This document shows positions 44,703 to 53,869 of a DNA stretch of 64,000 nucleotides, one piece after another; positions within the stretch are counted from its first letter, which is position 1; the number at the start of each line of letters is the position of its first letter. This DNA comes from Bacillota bacterium. GTDB lineage: Bacteria; Bacillota; Clostridia; DSM-8532. Location: the NCBI GenBank assembly GCA_023411795.1, contig JAEYOK010000003.1, forward strand, positions 21,689-85,688, written 5' to 3'. Below the pieces are notes generated by a model, which saw only the letters and a program-made list of their open reading frames with translations, ran no database searches and was not told the origin of the DNA. The position numbers and the translations under genes are program-made.

Positions 44703-46184
44703 ATGATTAAGATGGCACAATTAGAAGATATCAGAAAAATGTACTTCATGGAAGAGTTAAGTATTAGAGAAATAAGCCGGAAGACAGGAATTCATAGGGA
44801 CACCATCTCAAAATACATATTCATGGAGGAACCAAAACCACCAAAGTACAGGCAGACTCAGGAACGTAAGCATCCTGCGCTGGGCCCATACATACCAAAG
44901 ATTAAGCAGATAATGGAGGAGGATAAAAGCCGGCATCGCAAGCAACGACATACCGGCACAAAGATATTTGCAATATTGCAGGAAGAGGGATTCACAGGCG
45001 GATACAACACAGTGTCTGACTATCTCAGAAAAGAGTACAGAAAACAAAAAGAAGCATTCTTGCCTCTGGAATTTGAGCTTGGTGCCTATGCGGAAGTAGA
45101 TTGGACGGAAGCATATTTCTACCTCAGAGGGAAAGAAACAAAAGCACATGTTTTTGTCATGAAACTCAGAGGATCAGGCGGATTTTATGTAAGAGCCTAT
45201 CCTTTCGAAAAGCAGGAGGCCTTCTTTGATGGCCATATTAAATGCTTTTAGTTAATGAACGGTACACCATACAAAATCGCCTATGATAATCTCAAGACAG
45301 CTGTCAAGAAAGTTCTACAAGGAAGCAACCGGGAGGAGCAGGAACAGTTCATAGCACTGAGAACGCATTACCTTTATGAATCTACTTTTTGTCGTCCTAA
45401 CCGTGGTAACGAAAAAGGCGGGGTTGAAAATGCCGGTAAGGAAGCGGTAAGAAGATTCTTTGTTCCATACCCTGATGTTGACTCTTTCGATGAATTGAAC
45501 CAATATCTGCATGAAGAATGTTTGAAGCTTTTAGATAAAAACCTCAAATGGGAAGCTGAGAAGGCCGCTTTACGGCCATTACCTTCAAGGCGGTTTGACG
45601 GGGCCAGGTACAAGGAAGCAAAAGTAAACCGGTATTCCATGGTACAACTTGAGACAAACCGATATTCGGTACCTACATCATATGTTGGAGAAAAAGTGAC
45701 GGTAAAGTTATCCGCCGACAAGGTTGACATTCTACTAAAAAACATTGTAATAGCCGAGCATACAAGAGTATACGGACGTAATCAAGATCAAGTAAAACTG
45801 GATCACTACCTTGATTTGCTGCTACAAAAATCGCGTGCTTTAAGTAATACAAAGGTATATAAGCCGCAAACACTGCCGCCAGTTTACGAGCAATATCGTC
45901 GCTGCCTATTGGCGCGGACTCCTAATGGCAACCGGGAGTTTGTTAAGATTCTAATGCTACACAGGGATTATCCGGCGATTCAGGTATCCGAAGCGATTGA
46001 ACTCGCCAGCGCGTACAATGTTTATGGATATGATGGCGTACTGAATATATTAGGCCAGATGATGGTTTCAAACCCCAAAATTATACCGCTCAACAAGGAC
46101 AAGCTCCCGAGTATTCCTGATGTCAGGGTTTCTCCCCCTAACCTTGGTAAATTTCAAGCTTTGATGTCAGGAGGTGGTCGATAA
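44703..46184 (+). pseudogene. istA: IS21 transposase istA, interrupted by in-frame amber codon
   Basis: The frame is intact apart from a TAG at 45249-45251. N-terminal HTH LSIREISRKTGIHRDTISKYI, then the DDE core: Asp in AEVDWTEAYF, Asp in KIAYDNLKTAV and Glu in GGVENAGKEAVR; the third part is a C-terminal beta-barrel region. All three catalytic residues are present, but the second and third lie after the stop. Reading through would give about 493 residues, near the family length. ATG 44703 follows AGGAGGAAAGGT. The stop overlaps the istB start. Confidence 0.88.
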
Positions 46185-46942
46185 TGGCGGTAAACAAAAT
46201 GCTGTTGGAAGCTTATCTCAAAAGGCTTAAGATGCCTCAGGCGGCAAAAACTTATGAGGCTATGGCAAGAGAAGCTGCTGACAATAATCTCGGTTACGAG
46301 GGCTATTTGCTGGGGGTTCTGGAGCAAGAAGTGCATCAGCGTGAGAGCAATCGAATTCAAAGAGGTATCCGACAGGCCGGATTCCCGATCATAAAAACAC
46401 TGGAAAGCTTTGAATTTAAAGCAATTCCTTCTTTAAGTAAGCCAAAAATCCTTAAACTTGCACAGGGAGAATATATTCAAAACCGGGAAAACATAATTTT
46501 GGTGGGTAGCTCCGGCGTTGGAAAGACACATATTGCAACAGCACTCGGTTACGAGGCTTGCCGGATGGGAATCAGGGTCAAATTTTATACAGCAGCTGGA
46601 TTAATCAATGAATTAGTCGCTGCTCAACAGGAATACCGGCTAAACCGCCTTGAGAAGCAGTGGCTAGCGCCTCACCTGGTCATACTCGATGAACTAGGGT
46701 ATGTTCCTTTTAGCAAGGTGGGAGCCGAGCTCTTGTTCCAATTCTGCTCTTCCCGTTATGAAAGGGGAAGTCTTATCATAACAACAAATTTGGAATTCCC
46801 TAAATGGACGGAGGTGCTAGGAGATGAACAAATGACAGCGGCTTTATTGGACAGACTTACCCATAAGGCCCACATTCTGAACATCAATGGCGACAGCTAT
46901 AGATTTAAACAAGCTCTTGCCAAACAATCGGATAATGGCTAA
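46184..46942 (+). CDS. istB: IS21 helper ATPase
   Basis: A 252-residue AAA+ ATPase of the DnaC/IstB type, which assembles on DNA and directs transposition by IstA. Walker A is GSSGVGKTH (about 107-115) and Walker B is LVILDELGYVP (about 166-176), with arginine-finger region LLDRLTHKAHI near the end. It starts at ATG 46184 behind AGGAGGTGG, overlapping the istA stop by one base. It looks intact. Confidence 0.93.
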   Translation: MAVNKMLLEAYLKRLKMPQAAKTYEAMAREAADNNLGYEGYLLGVLEQEVHQRESNRIQRGIRQAGFPIIKTLESFEFKAIPSLSKPKILKLAQGEYIQNRENIILVGSSGVGKTHIATALGYEACRMGIRVKFYTAAGLINELVAAQQEYRLNRLEKQWLAPHLVILDELGYVPFSKVGAELLFQFCSSRYERGSLIITTNLEFPKWTEVLGDEQMTAALLDRLTHKAHILNINGDSYRFKQALAKQSDNG

Positions 46943-46991
46943 TTTTTTATTTTTTGGTGGCCTGATTTTAAGCCAGTAAGTGACCTAATTT

Positions 46992-47928
46992 TTAATTGAC
47001 ATTAACATTTTTATTCAATATATCTAAATAACCTTTTATGATAGGCTGGTATTTAGAATCTGGATATTGTTTGATAAATCTGATATAACTGTCCCGTAAC
47101 TCAAACTCATTGTCAGTTTCATCACTCATATAAGCAAAAGTAAGTGTATCTAAGCATTGTGTGTAGATATACAGATATAATCGTAAATCCCGTTGAACCT
47201 TTTCAACTTCAATTTTGTATGATGGATAACTGTTAATATAGTATTCAGCTAATACAATCAAGTCGCTTAGCTCATCCCAACTCATGGTAAGAAGAGCATC
47301 CTCAAAAATAAAGCCGCCTCCGCTTAATATCTGATATTCATTTTCTAAGTCAAGATATTTTTGTACACCTTCAGAAAGATAATCATAAAAAAATAACATA
47401 ATAAAACTTATTTTTCCATGTATGTATGGACCTGCTTCTCCGTCAATCAACTTCAAACCATTATTTAAAAGCACATCTTCGGGTATATCATATAAATCTA
47501 TTTGAGAATAATTGATTCTATTGATAACTCCATAATAAAAATCAGAAAAAGACCTATAATTAGCTATCATTTGTACTTGTTTCACTAGAAATAATGCTCA
47601 TAAATTTGTTAACAGCAAGCGTAATCGAATTAATATCAGTTACGTCTAATGATAAAAGATAATCGGCATATTCTATTGATGAAGACGACCCGTCATTACT
47701 TATTGTCAGTGGTTCCGGATATACACGAGGGCTATCCTCCTCTTGATTATCTGATTCATCTTGAATAGGGGATTCTTCAGTTTCCAAAGTTGGGGTAGGT
47801 GAGGGAAGTACTGTTATAGAGGTTGGTTCATCGCTTGAGACTGGTGGATTAGGAGTTTCTACCACTTCAAAGCAGAAGTGTTTTATGTAATTTGTCTTTC
47901 TACTCTTAACATGACCGTTTTGGAGCAA
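46992..47928 (-). pseudogene. Frameshifted lipoprotein-paralogue gene, C-terminus ending inside IS21
   Basis: Two overlapping frames make one gene. 47928-47560 encodes a Pro/Ser/Glu-rich linker and then SLDVTDINSITLAVNKFMSI; 47585-46992 continues in the +1 frame with RSFSDFYYGVINRI to SKYQPIIKGYLDIL. The end resembles the paralogue at 52552-53701 (SEYYPIIKKVYDKF). No signal peptide is left at the N terminus. The last codons (NVNVN, stop) come from the IS21 right end, so the true C terminus was removed. Function is unknown; the paralogue is a lipoprotein. Confidence 0.6.
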
Positions 47929-47986
47929 ATGTAAAAAAAATTTCTCAAAACTTCAAAAAAGTTTCAAAGAAAGTATAAAAAAAGCT

Positions 47987-48004
47987 ATACGTCTCCGGAC
48001 GTAT
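47987..48004. terminator. Bidirectional terminator hairpin
   Basis: ATACGTC (47987-47993), loop TCCG, GACGTAT (47998-48004), followed on the plus side by TATAATTTTTTTT and on the minus side by AGCTTTTTTT. It separates the lipoprotein remnant from the relaxase region. Confidence 0.65.
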
Positions 48005-48095
48005 ATAATTTTTTTTATACTTTTTTGTTTGCTTATCTGCAATTACATTTCTGCGGTGTTTCATCTTGCATACTTCTTTTGGGGAGGTGGAATGT

Positions 48096-48242
48096 ATGAT
48101 ACTATGCGAGATAACGCTTGATGAAATCTTTGAAATGTTAAAAGCCGATTGTTTAGATACAGAAGAAAGAAAAGCAAAAGCGGAAACAGAATATATATTG
48201 CAGAAAAGCAAAAACGAAACAAGAAATGATGAGGAAAGATAG
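48096..48242 (+). CDS. Small 48-residue protein upstream of the relaxase
   Basis: ATG 48096 follows GGGGAGGTGG. The protein MILCEITLDEIFEMLKADCL continues into a charged helix rich in Lys and Glu, ending RNDEER. Such short ORFs often precede mobilisation genes in mobilisable elements. Its last codons share GATGAGGAAAGATA with the relaxase gene end (49291-49304), suggesting a small duplication. Confidence 0.5.
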   Translation: MILCEITLDEIFEMLKADCLDTEERKAKAETEYILQKSKNETRNDEER

Positions 48243-48260
48243 TTCCTCATTTTTTTTTGG
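48229..48260 (+). terminator. Terminator after the 48-residue ORF
   Basis: TGAGGAA and TTCCTCA form a 7-bp stem around AGATAG, followed by nine or more T residues (to about 48258). The stem overlaps the stop codon of the small ORF. Confidence 0.75.
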
Positions 48261-48262
48261 GC

Positions 48263-48349
48263 GGGTTAAGGGTGCAACGCCTTACCCAAAAGAATTTGAG
48301 CCCTGCTCAAAATCTGTATTGGGTTATTGTGTTGAGCAGTTCCCTGCTC
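48263..48349 (+). other. Candidate transfer origin (oriT) region of a mobilisable element
   Basis: Two inverted repeats lie just upstream of a MobV-type relaxase gene: GGGTTAAGG with CCTTACCC (48263-48271, 48280-48287; one bulged T), and GAGCAG with CTGCTC (48334-48339, 48344-48349; 4-nt loop). Relaxases of this type act on an oriT next to their own gene. Position and repeats fit, but no nick site can be assigned. Confidence 0.35.
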
Positions 48350-48396
48350 GTGTGTGGTGGTTCTGTCATACTGTTATCGGGGGGAGGGATAATAGA

Positions 48397-49305
48397 ATGA
48401 AAGCAACACTACACATAGGCAAGGGAAGTGTAAAACACAATGACCGAAACTTTAACTTAAACAATGCTACCCATATAGACCAGACAAGGCAAAGCGAGAA
48501 TTTCTATATTAACCGCTATTTAGATGAAACTATCACATTTGAGGAATGTGAAAGAAGATATTTTGAAGAAAATTACTCGCAATGGTTGGAAGCACAAAAC
48601 GAAAAATATAGAAAACGCCGACAGTATGGGTATATTCGTAGCATTGATGATTTAATGAAAGCAGAAAAGACACAACCCAAGGAAATGATTTTACAAATTG
48701 GCAACAAAGACAATCAACCAGACAAAGAAATTCTTTTTCAATGTATCTATGAATTTAATGAAGAATTTAATAAAAGATACGGAACAAACGCCCATATATT
48801 AGATATCGCCATACACAACGATGAAATTTCAAATCATGCACATATTCGCTTCACATGTGATTTCATTGACAAAGACGGAATTAAAAAAATCTGCACATAT
48901 AAGGCATTAAAGGCATTAGGAATTAAACCGCCAAAGCAAAACGCCAAAACAGACAGATATAATAACGCTTTGCAGACCTTTACCGAACAAATACGCTTTA
49001 TCTGGAACACCATTATAAAAAGGAATGGTATTGAACTTGATGAAACCGTAGTCAATCCAAGCCAAAAACATTTGACCGTATTGGAATACAAAGATAAAAA
49101 ACTACAAGAAGAAATAGACAATCATAACAGACAATTAGCAGAGCAGGAATTGGAAATCAGACAGAAACAAAATTCCATATATGCATTAGACAGACAGATT
49201 AGCACAAAAATCAAGAAGATAGAAGAATTGGAACAAAAAATGTATGTAAACGCACAAGGAGAGAATTTTAGAAATATGCGTCCTATTTTTGATGAGGAAA
49301 GATAA
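48397..49305 (+). CDS. MobV-type plasmid mobilisation relaxase
   Basis: A protein of about 302 residues starting at ATG 48397 behind GGGGAGGGATAATAG. The metal-site motif HNDEISNHAHIRF (HxDE...HxH) is the hallmark of Mob/Pre relaxases, which nick DNA at oriT. The N-terminal part starts with KATLHIGKGSVKHNDRNF. The C-terminal 70 residues form a coiled coil. It is shorter than plasmid MobV proteins, with no replication gene nearby, so it is a remnant of an integrated mobilisable element. Confidence 0.8.
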   Translation: MKATLHIGKGSVKHNDRNFNLNNATHIDQTRQSENFYINRYLDETITFEECERRYFEENYSQWLEAQNEKYRKRRQYGYIRSIDDLMKAEKTQPKEMILQIGNKDNQPDKEILFQCIYEFNEEFNKRYGTNAHILDIAIHNDEISNHAHIRFTCDFIDKDGIKKICTYKALKALGIKPPKQNAKTDRYNNALQTFTEQIRFIWNTIIKRNGIELDETVVNPSQKHLTVLEYKDKKLQEEIDNHNRQLAEQELEIRQKQNSIYALDRQISTKIKKIEELEQKMYVNAQGENFRNMRPIFDEER

Positions 49306-49391
49306 GGAACATAGCCGATGAATCCGATTGTATAATTTCAAAAATTTGCTATAATAGATTTTAACAAACCTGTAATTGATGGGGAAACGAT

Positions 49392-50066
49392 ATGAAAAAC
49401 AAGTCTAAAAGAAAGATAACGATAGTAGTATTAGGCTCAATAATTAGCATTTTATGTTGTATCTTAATAACCGCATTGATTATTTTACAAATTCGTACGA
49501 ATAATATATTAGATGATTGTTCTTCAATTTATAGCAATGAAAAATATAAAACCCCTGTTTTTATAGATAATATAAATGTAATAAAGCAAGATGTATCATG
49601 CGGTTACGCAGTTATAGAAATGTTTTCAGCATGGGAAGGTCAAAATATTACTGAAGAAAGTCTGTATAACGAATATGGAAAAGTCGTAACATCAACAGGG
49701 CAGTCATTTTGTGATGAAATGAACAAACAGTTTTCTACCTACAATATTAAGATGTATAAGTATTTGACTAATACCGAATTAATAGATAAAGTCTATGACA
49801 ATCTTTCAAGTGGTTTTCCTGTTCCATTTGAGTGGGCGGCACAGTACGAGAACGAATGGACATTACACTATTCGTTAATAACAGGAATGGATATTCCTAA
49901 TGATAAAGTTATAATTGCAAATCCTTATGGGTATTATGAGGAAATATCTATAAATGAGTTCCTTGAAAGAACAAGTTTTGAGGCGTATTCCGATATGCCG
50001 TTTTACTTTAGATTAGCATTTGCGTTTGGAATATTTGAGAAAAATACTATTTTTACAGTTGAATAA
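49392..50066 (+). CDS. Membrane-anchored C39/papain-like peptidase domain protein
   Basis: A 224-residue protein with one N-terminal membrane helix (about 10-33) and an extracytoplasmic domain. KQDVSCGYAVIEM places a Cys (about 66) as nucleophile, LHYSLITGMD gives the His (about 160), and IANPYG supplies the Asn/Asp, as in C39-like cysteine peptidases. It is not attached to an ABC exporter, so it is likely a stand-alone surface peptidase or inactive relative. SD GGGGAAACG. It follows the relaxase on the same strand, 86 bp later. Confidence 0.65.
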   Translation: MKNKSKRKITIVVLGSIISILCCILITALIILQIRTNNILDDCSSIYSNEKYKTPVFIDNINVIKQDVSCGYAVIEMFSAWEGQNITEESLYNEYGKVVTSTGQSFCDEMNKQFSTYNIKMYKYLTNTELIDKVYDNLSSGFPVPFEWAAQYENEWTLHYSLITGMDIPNDKVIIANPYGYYEEISINEFLERTSFEAYSDMPFYFRLAFAFGIFEKNTIFTVE

Positions 50067-50164
50067 TCTTAACTTGAATATAGCCTAGAACTTTCAGTTT
50101 GTCGGATAGATAAAATTAATTCTAATAATCTGTTCCCAGAAGAAAGACCATGAAATTTAGGAAA

Positions 50165-50252
50165 CTATTCAAGGTTTTTTAAATTCTCAAAAAGTTCATT
50201 ATACGATTTTTGATTCTTGCATCTACCATACGATAGTTCCTTATTTTCACCA
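50165..50252 (-). pseudogene. Detached 3' end copy of the HExxH gene at 52021-52483
   Basis: The segment from about 50115 to 50252 repeats about 51970-52109 with more than 90 percent identity by eye. Its frame encodes GENKELSYGRCKNQKSYNEL, then FENLKNLE and the same stop; the rest of the gene is absent. The match includes about 45 bp downstream of the stop. This fills part of the 50067-50270 gap. Confidence 0.8.
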
Positions 50253-50270
50253 ATAAGAAAATTGCCCCTT

Positions 50271-51044
50271 TTACCCTTTTTGTTGTGCAGTAAAAAAGAA
50301 TCTCAGAAATCTGAAAATAATATCTCCGTTTTTTTGCTTAGGATATCTTTGTAATAAGTTCTCCATTACATCAGCTTCAAATTCGGTTTTTTTGTTGTCC
50401 GATAAAACATCAAGGTAAGGCCGCAATCCCGTACCACGATACCACTCTAAAATGTCATCATGAGATTTCATGGCATGATAATAAACTGTCTCCCAAATAT
50501 CAAAGTCTTTCGATATTTCAGATAAAATATTAAAATACTCACTCTGAGTAAGCGTATAAAAAATACGTGGTTCTATGAAATAATCCTTCCATTTATTCGA
50601 AGTTGCAAGCTCGTCAATAATCATATGGATAGGCTCATTGAAATTCATTGGGATTTGGACGGCTAAAACACCATCTCTATTTAATAAGCTTAGCATATTT
50701 GTTAGGAGATGTTTGTGGTCCGGTACCCATTGGATACATGCATTTGAGAAGACAATATCAAAATTGTGTTCAAGTTGGGATAGTTCAACTTCAATATCGC
50801 ATATTTCAAAATCCAGGTTCGGGTAATTCGCTTTCGCTGAAGAAATCATATCTTCTGATTTATCTACACCGAGGATATAAGCACCGGGAAATCTGCTTGA
50901 TAAAACCTGTGTACTGTTTCCAGGACCACAACCAATATCTATTATTTTTTTAGGGTTATTCATATTGATACGATTCACTAAATCAATTGCGGGTTGTGTG
51001 CGTTGGGCTTTAAACTTCAAATATTGCTCAGAACTCCAATTCAT
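50271..51044 (-). CDS. tam: Trans-aconitate 2-methyltransferase-like SAM methyltransferase
   Basis: A 257-residue class I methyltransferase. IIDIGCGPGNSTQVLSSRFP (about 34-53) binds S-adenosylmethionine, and IVFSNACIQWVPDHKHLL and YHAMKSHDDILEWYRGTGLRPYL match the trans-aconitate methyltransferase (Tam) pattern, which methylates the spontaneous aconitate isomer. Another small acid could be the substrate. SD AAGGATACAT. It sits between two copied gene tails, so it was probably inserted with a cassette. Confidence 0.82.
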   Translation of the reverse strand: MNWSSEQYLKFKAQRTQPAIDLVNRINMNNPKKIIDIGCGPGNSTQVLSSRFPGAYILGVDKSEDMISSAKANYPNLDFEICDIEVELSQLEHNFDIVFSNACIQWVPDHKHLLTNMLSLLNRDGVLAVQIPMNFNEPIHMIIDELATSNKWKDYFIEPRIFYTLTQSEYFNILSEISKDFDIWETVYYHAMKSHDDILEWYRGTGLRPYLDVLSDNKKTEFEADVMENLLQRYPKQKNGDIIFRFLRFFFTAQQKG

Positions 51045-51133
51045 ATGTATCCTTCTTTCTCACCACTCCATATGATTCTCATCAATTACAATTATTCCAA
51101 TTAACCCTTTGTCTCTCTGTTCAGATAAATGAT

Positions 51134-51760
51134 TTACTCCTCATTTCCTAGAGGCTGCTTATCATTTGGGTAATACCAATAAGAATTAAATCCATATAAT
51201 TGAGTTATTGTTCCTTTTGGCATCTGAGTTAAAGCATTAAATATGTTTAAATAATCGCCACAACCAAACAATAGAGAAATATGTGCAAAAGATAATAAAA
51301 ATTCTGAAGAGGTATTATTCAAAGGCAATACAACCCATAAGATTAATGGTAAGAAGCCAAATACTAAATTGGGTAAAAAACTAATAAAAATGAATCTCTT
51401 CTTTGATACTGGATGAGCTGAAAAAACAAAAGCCAAACCATGCTTTGCATTGTACCAAAATTGCACTTCCGCTTCTTTTGGAAAGCAAATTGCATGAAGA
51501 AGCTCGTGTGGAATTATAGTTAATAAAGCAAAAATTAAAGGTATAAAGCTAAACGTATCGGTCTTGGTATATGTACCAATAGCCGTTTTAATTATTATGG
51601 CTATTGCAATAAGTGTTTCTACAGGAATTATAAATAATGCAGCCACGAGATTAAGTGTTAGCATTGATTTGGGTTCTTTAAATCGAACAGCATTTTCGGG
51701 CAAAGATCCTATTTTCAACTGTTCTTCGTTAGTGTACTTGCCTTTCCATACAAAACTCAT
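51134..51760 (-). CDS. DUF3267-type membrane metalloprotease-like protein
   Basis: A protein of about 208 residues. Four or five membrane helices surround IIPHELLHAICFP, a HExxH-like zinc site (HELLH), and a later GCGDYLNIFNALTQMP may supply a third ligand. This is the DUF3267 layout (site-2-protease-like), with no known substrate. ATG 51760 follows a perfect AGGAGGTG. Same strand as tam and the copied tails. Confidence 0.75.
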   Translation of the reverse strand: MSFVWKGKYTNEEQLKIGSLPENAVRFKEPKSMLTLNLVAALFIIPVETLIAIAIIIKTAIGTYTKTDTFSFIPLIFALLTIIPHELLHAICFPKEAEVQFWYNAKHGLAFVFSAHPVSKKRFIFISFLPNLVFGFLPLILWVVLPLNNTSSEFLLSFAHISLLFGCGDYLNIFNALTQMPKGTITQLYGFNSYWYYPNDKQPLGNEE

Positions 51761-51786
51761 GAGTGGCACCTCCTGATTTTCTTCCA

Positions 51787-51920
51787 TTATAATTTTTTTC
51801 TCATAAAATAAGATCCACATACTATTTCATGTGTATGTATATAAGTCCATCTCATCTCCGAATCTACTACATATACATCTTGTTCCATATCAAAATCCGA
51901 TGCTTTAAGATTTGTTGCGG
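51787..51920 (-). pseudogene. Detached 3' end copy of the DUF4275 gene at 53870-54445
   Basis: The frame encodes ATNLKASDFDMEQDVYVVDS and then WTYIHTHEIVCGSYFMRKKL before a stop, matching the last 44 residues of the DUF4275 protein with a few substitutions. DNA identity is high over about 118 bp, then breaks off abruptly at about 51920. No start or N-terminal part is present. Confidence 0.8.
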
Positions 51921-52020
51921 TTGCTGCTTTACCTCAAAAATATAAACAGTTCCCATCACATATCTCCAAATTTTATTCTAATATTCTGTTCCCAGAAGAA
52001 AGACCATGAAATGAAGGAAT

Positions 52021-52483
52021 CTATTCAAGGTTTTTTAGATTCTCAAAAAGTTCATTATACGATTTTTGATTTTTGCATCTACCATACGATAGTTCCTTAT
52101 TTTCACCAAACTCAAGCAGAAAACACTTAGTCAGTTCTTCAACGGTTTGTTCTAATGATATAAAAAACTGCGTAAAAGCAAACTCATATGCAGGTGTACC
52201 TTCTTCAAAATTAGCAGTAATTAAAGATTCTGTAACTTGGTCAAGGGGATACAATTTTAAATGAAATAATTCATGACACTTCTTCAAGATTCTCACTTTT
52301 AGGTTTAACTATATTTAGCAGTAGAACTGCTTTTCTGTCATCGCAGTCAATTTTAATATCTCCGGTTTTTTTCCATGTAATATCCTCAACGAATTCAAGC
52401 TTAACATCCCAGTGTGGGGAGATACGTAATTTTTTGCACCAATACTCAAAGGACTTAAGTAACTTGTCTTTATTTATTTCCAT
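52021..52483 (-). pseudogene. Frameshifted HExxH metallopeptidase-like gene
   Basis: Two overlapping frames form one gene. 52483-52271 encodes MEINKDKLLKSFEYWCKKLR and, near its end, VKPKSENLEEV; the +1 frame to 52021 continues CHELFHLKLYPLDQVTESLI. The join restores EE-x-CHELFH, a zinc-peptidase HExxH motif as in small predicted metallopeptidases. The frame change lies near 52285. Its 3' end is copied at 50165-50252. Function unknown. Confidence 0.65.
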
Positions 52484-52551
52484 TTTATCACCCCAAATTT
52501 TTATGATTATTATTTTTAGAAAATTGCTTTTCTTAACCATTATCAACCTAA

Positions 52552-53701
52552 TCAGTCACCAAAAATGCTTCTATAAAATTCAATAAGATTTTCCCATTCA
52601 TAAATGAAATCGTTATCTTCAAATTTATCATACACTTTTTTTATAATTGGATAATACTCGGAATCAGAATGCTCATTAATAAATTTCTTGTAGCTTTCTA
52701 TAAGGTCGGGGTCAAGATCCAAGGAAGAGTCCACATGAGGTGGAGTATTAGGAAGTACAAATTGGCCTGTGTAAATTCGTAAGTAAGTATCATTTTCATT
52801 TTTTACATCTTGCGCTTCATCTGCATACTCGGTGTTTATATATTTCTTATAGTAATCTTCTCTTGTGATAATTCTGTTCATTAATTGCTCCCAAGATATA
52901 CAAAGACCACCATCCATATAATAGGGAGTTCCATATGTCTGCTGCTGTTCATCTGATATAATTTTATTTTTTTTCATTTATTGCATCGCTCAGAAAAGGT
53001 CGGAAAGTCTCATAAAGATAAGTTGGATCTACTTCCAAAAAACTAGACCCTTCAACTGATAAAAACATAAATCCATTCTTTTCACACTCTTCGTAAATGC
53101 TTTCATCTAACCATGATTCATGATAGTAATCACTATAATGAAAATCTTTCATTGCAAAGATATAGCTATAAAATACCTCAAAAAGGCTGTCATTAAATCT
53201 CTTATCCTCGGTTGCATAGCTTTTATATGCTTCTAGCGCTCTATCTACAGAATTAATATTCGTAAAGTCATATGCCCCTATTTCATCTTGATAGATGATT
53301 ATGCTCTTATCAAGTTTAATGTCATTAATTAAGTCATTTACGCGATTATTGTAGAATTTAAATTGTAATCTGGATATTTTATAATAATCAAGTTCATCTT
53401 GCGAGTCTTTATCATCATTAGCAACAGGTTTCTCTTCAGGCTTTTTCTTGGCAAGCTCTAGTTCTTTTTGCAATCTATCAATCTCTTTTTTGCTTTCCTC
53501 AAGTTCCTTTTTAGCAAGTTCTAGTTCATTTTTAGCAGCCAGAATTTCATCAGCTTTATTCTCGTTTTCAACAGCTACAATTTCATCTGTTTTATTCTTG
53601 TTTTCAACGGGATAATCGGCTTCGTTTATAGTTTTTCTTCCGGAGCATGAAGATAATAGTATTGCAACTAAAGCTAAAATAGGTAAATGAATCTTTTTCA
53701 T
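52552..53701 (-). pseudogene. Lipoprotein gene with +1 frameshift in an A8 run
   Basis: ATG 53701 follows AGGAGAG. The signal peptide ends in the lipobox LLSSC (Cys 19), followed by a coiled coil (about 35-80) of repeated Glu/Lys/Leu blocks and a helical domain. The first frame stops at 52964, directly after a run of eight A (complement of 52967-52974); the +1 frame continues as NKIISDEQQQTYG to SEYYPIIKKVYDKF (52552). The whole resembles the gene at 46992-47928. The A8 run could allow slippage, so it may still be expressed. Confidence 0.68.
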
Positions 53702-53800
53702 GATTGCGCTCTCCTTGTAAACAAGACTCATGAATAACACTTCTAACATTTACCATTATATCACAAATAAATCTAAACATGGCACTATCAGAATATATTG

Positions 53801-53841
53801 TTAACCTTTTATGATAGGCTGGTATTTTAAATCTAGATATT
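53801..53841 (-). pseudogene. Detached 3' fragment of the lipoprotein-paralogue family
   Basis: About 41 bp match 47029-47069 at about 90 percent. The frame reads EYLDLKYQPIIKG then stop, like QYPDSKYQPIIKG in the gene beside IS21. It lies between the lipoprotein and DUF4275 genes. Confidence 0.6.
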
Positions 53842-53869
53842 CTACTCAAGTACAATAACATGTAAAGGT

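Larger units (their letters stand above)
44615..47001 (+). mobile_element. IS21-family insertion sequence (defective istA)
   Basis: istA and istB lie in tandem between matching ends: AAAAATTAGGCCAC (44632-44645) on the left and its inverted counterpart GTGACCTAATTTTT (46980-46993) on the right, 13 of 14 bases matching. The outermost TGT/ACA bases suggest limits near 44615 and 47001. No clear target-site duplication flanks it, which suggests later rearrangement. The transposase gene has an in-frame stop, so this copy is probably inactive. Confidence 0.78.

Noticed and set aside
53604..53861. Minus-strand ORF of 85 residues
   Set aside because: Overlaps the lipoprotein start in another frame; the matching frame there is the copied gene tail at 53801-53841, not this ORF.
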